From NCBI GenBank assembly GCA_016184235.1, contig JACPDC010000134.1:1-5367 (forward strand): a stretch of DNA of 5,367 nt. The letters run 5' to 3'. The position numbers were made by a program, and so were the translations under genes. Positions 5,314-5,367 of this stretch are shown one piece after another; the stretch's first letter is position 1, and every line of letters begins with the position of its first letter. The DNA is from Deltaproteobacteria bacterium. GTDB taxonomy: Bacteria > Desulfobacterota > Binatia > UBA9968. Below the pieces are notes generated by a model. It saw nothing but the letters and a program-made list of their open reading frames with translations, was not told where the DNA came from and made no database searches.

Positions 5314-5367
5314 CCTGGCCTTCTCGCGGAGAAAGAAATATCGCCGGAGGGACAAACCCGCGAGGTA

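Overview
The window is an ordinary-looking bacterial chromosomal segment of moderately high GC with dense housekeeping genes. No phage, plasmid, transposase, tRNA, rRNA or CRISPR sequence is visible. The gene set alone does not fix the taxon. The EF-P of the 'TPGN' loop type, the catabolic-type glutamate dehydrogenase, the long-chain acyl-CoA ligase and the intergenic short-repeat habit would suit an uncultured NC10-, Nitrospirota-, Acidobacteriota- or delta-proteobacteria-like organism. That is inference, not an identification.

Layout from left to right: (1) positions 1-1400, minus strand, a long-chain acyl-CoA synthetase whose C-terminal part lies beyond the left edge. (2) Positions 1401-1492, a short divergent spacer holding two inverted 7-bp repeat arrays. 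(3) Positions 1493-2110, plus strand, coaE (dephospho-CoA kinase). (4) Positions 2085-2157, a convergent junction with a second inverted pair of 7-bp arrays, one arm of which encodes the end of CoaE. (5) Positions 2158-4017, minus strand, gdh (glutamate dehydrogenase) followed by efp (elongation factor P), 39 bp apart and probably co-transcribed. (6) Positions 4018-4164, a spacer packed with CTCGTG-type and TTGAAC/GTTCAA repeats. (7) Positions 4165 to about 5313, minus strand, a compact operon of two tandem paralogous Rieske-type [2Fe-2S] proteins and a HIT-family protein.

Functionally, the acyl-CoA ligase consumes CoA and its divergent neighbour CoaE makes it, a plausible but unproven link. 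GDH joins amino-acid and 2-oxoglutarate metabolism, EF-P rescues ribosomes at proline stretches, and the Rieske pair are probably small electron carriers with an unknown partner.

The least ordinary features are: the three spacers (around 1417-1490, 2085-2154 and 4047-4158), each filled with a different 6-9 bp short-period repeat arranged in opposing orientations; the Rieske pair, which share six cysteines and a long gap between the two halves of the cluster motif; an EF-P with Asn instead of the usual Lys at the tip of its P-site loop and a PPP in its own sequence; and an acyl-CoA ligase that seems to lack about 17 residues right after its nucleotide-binding loop.
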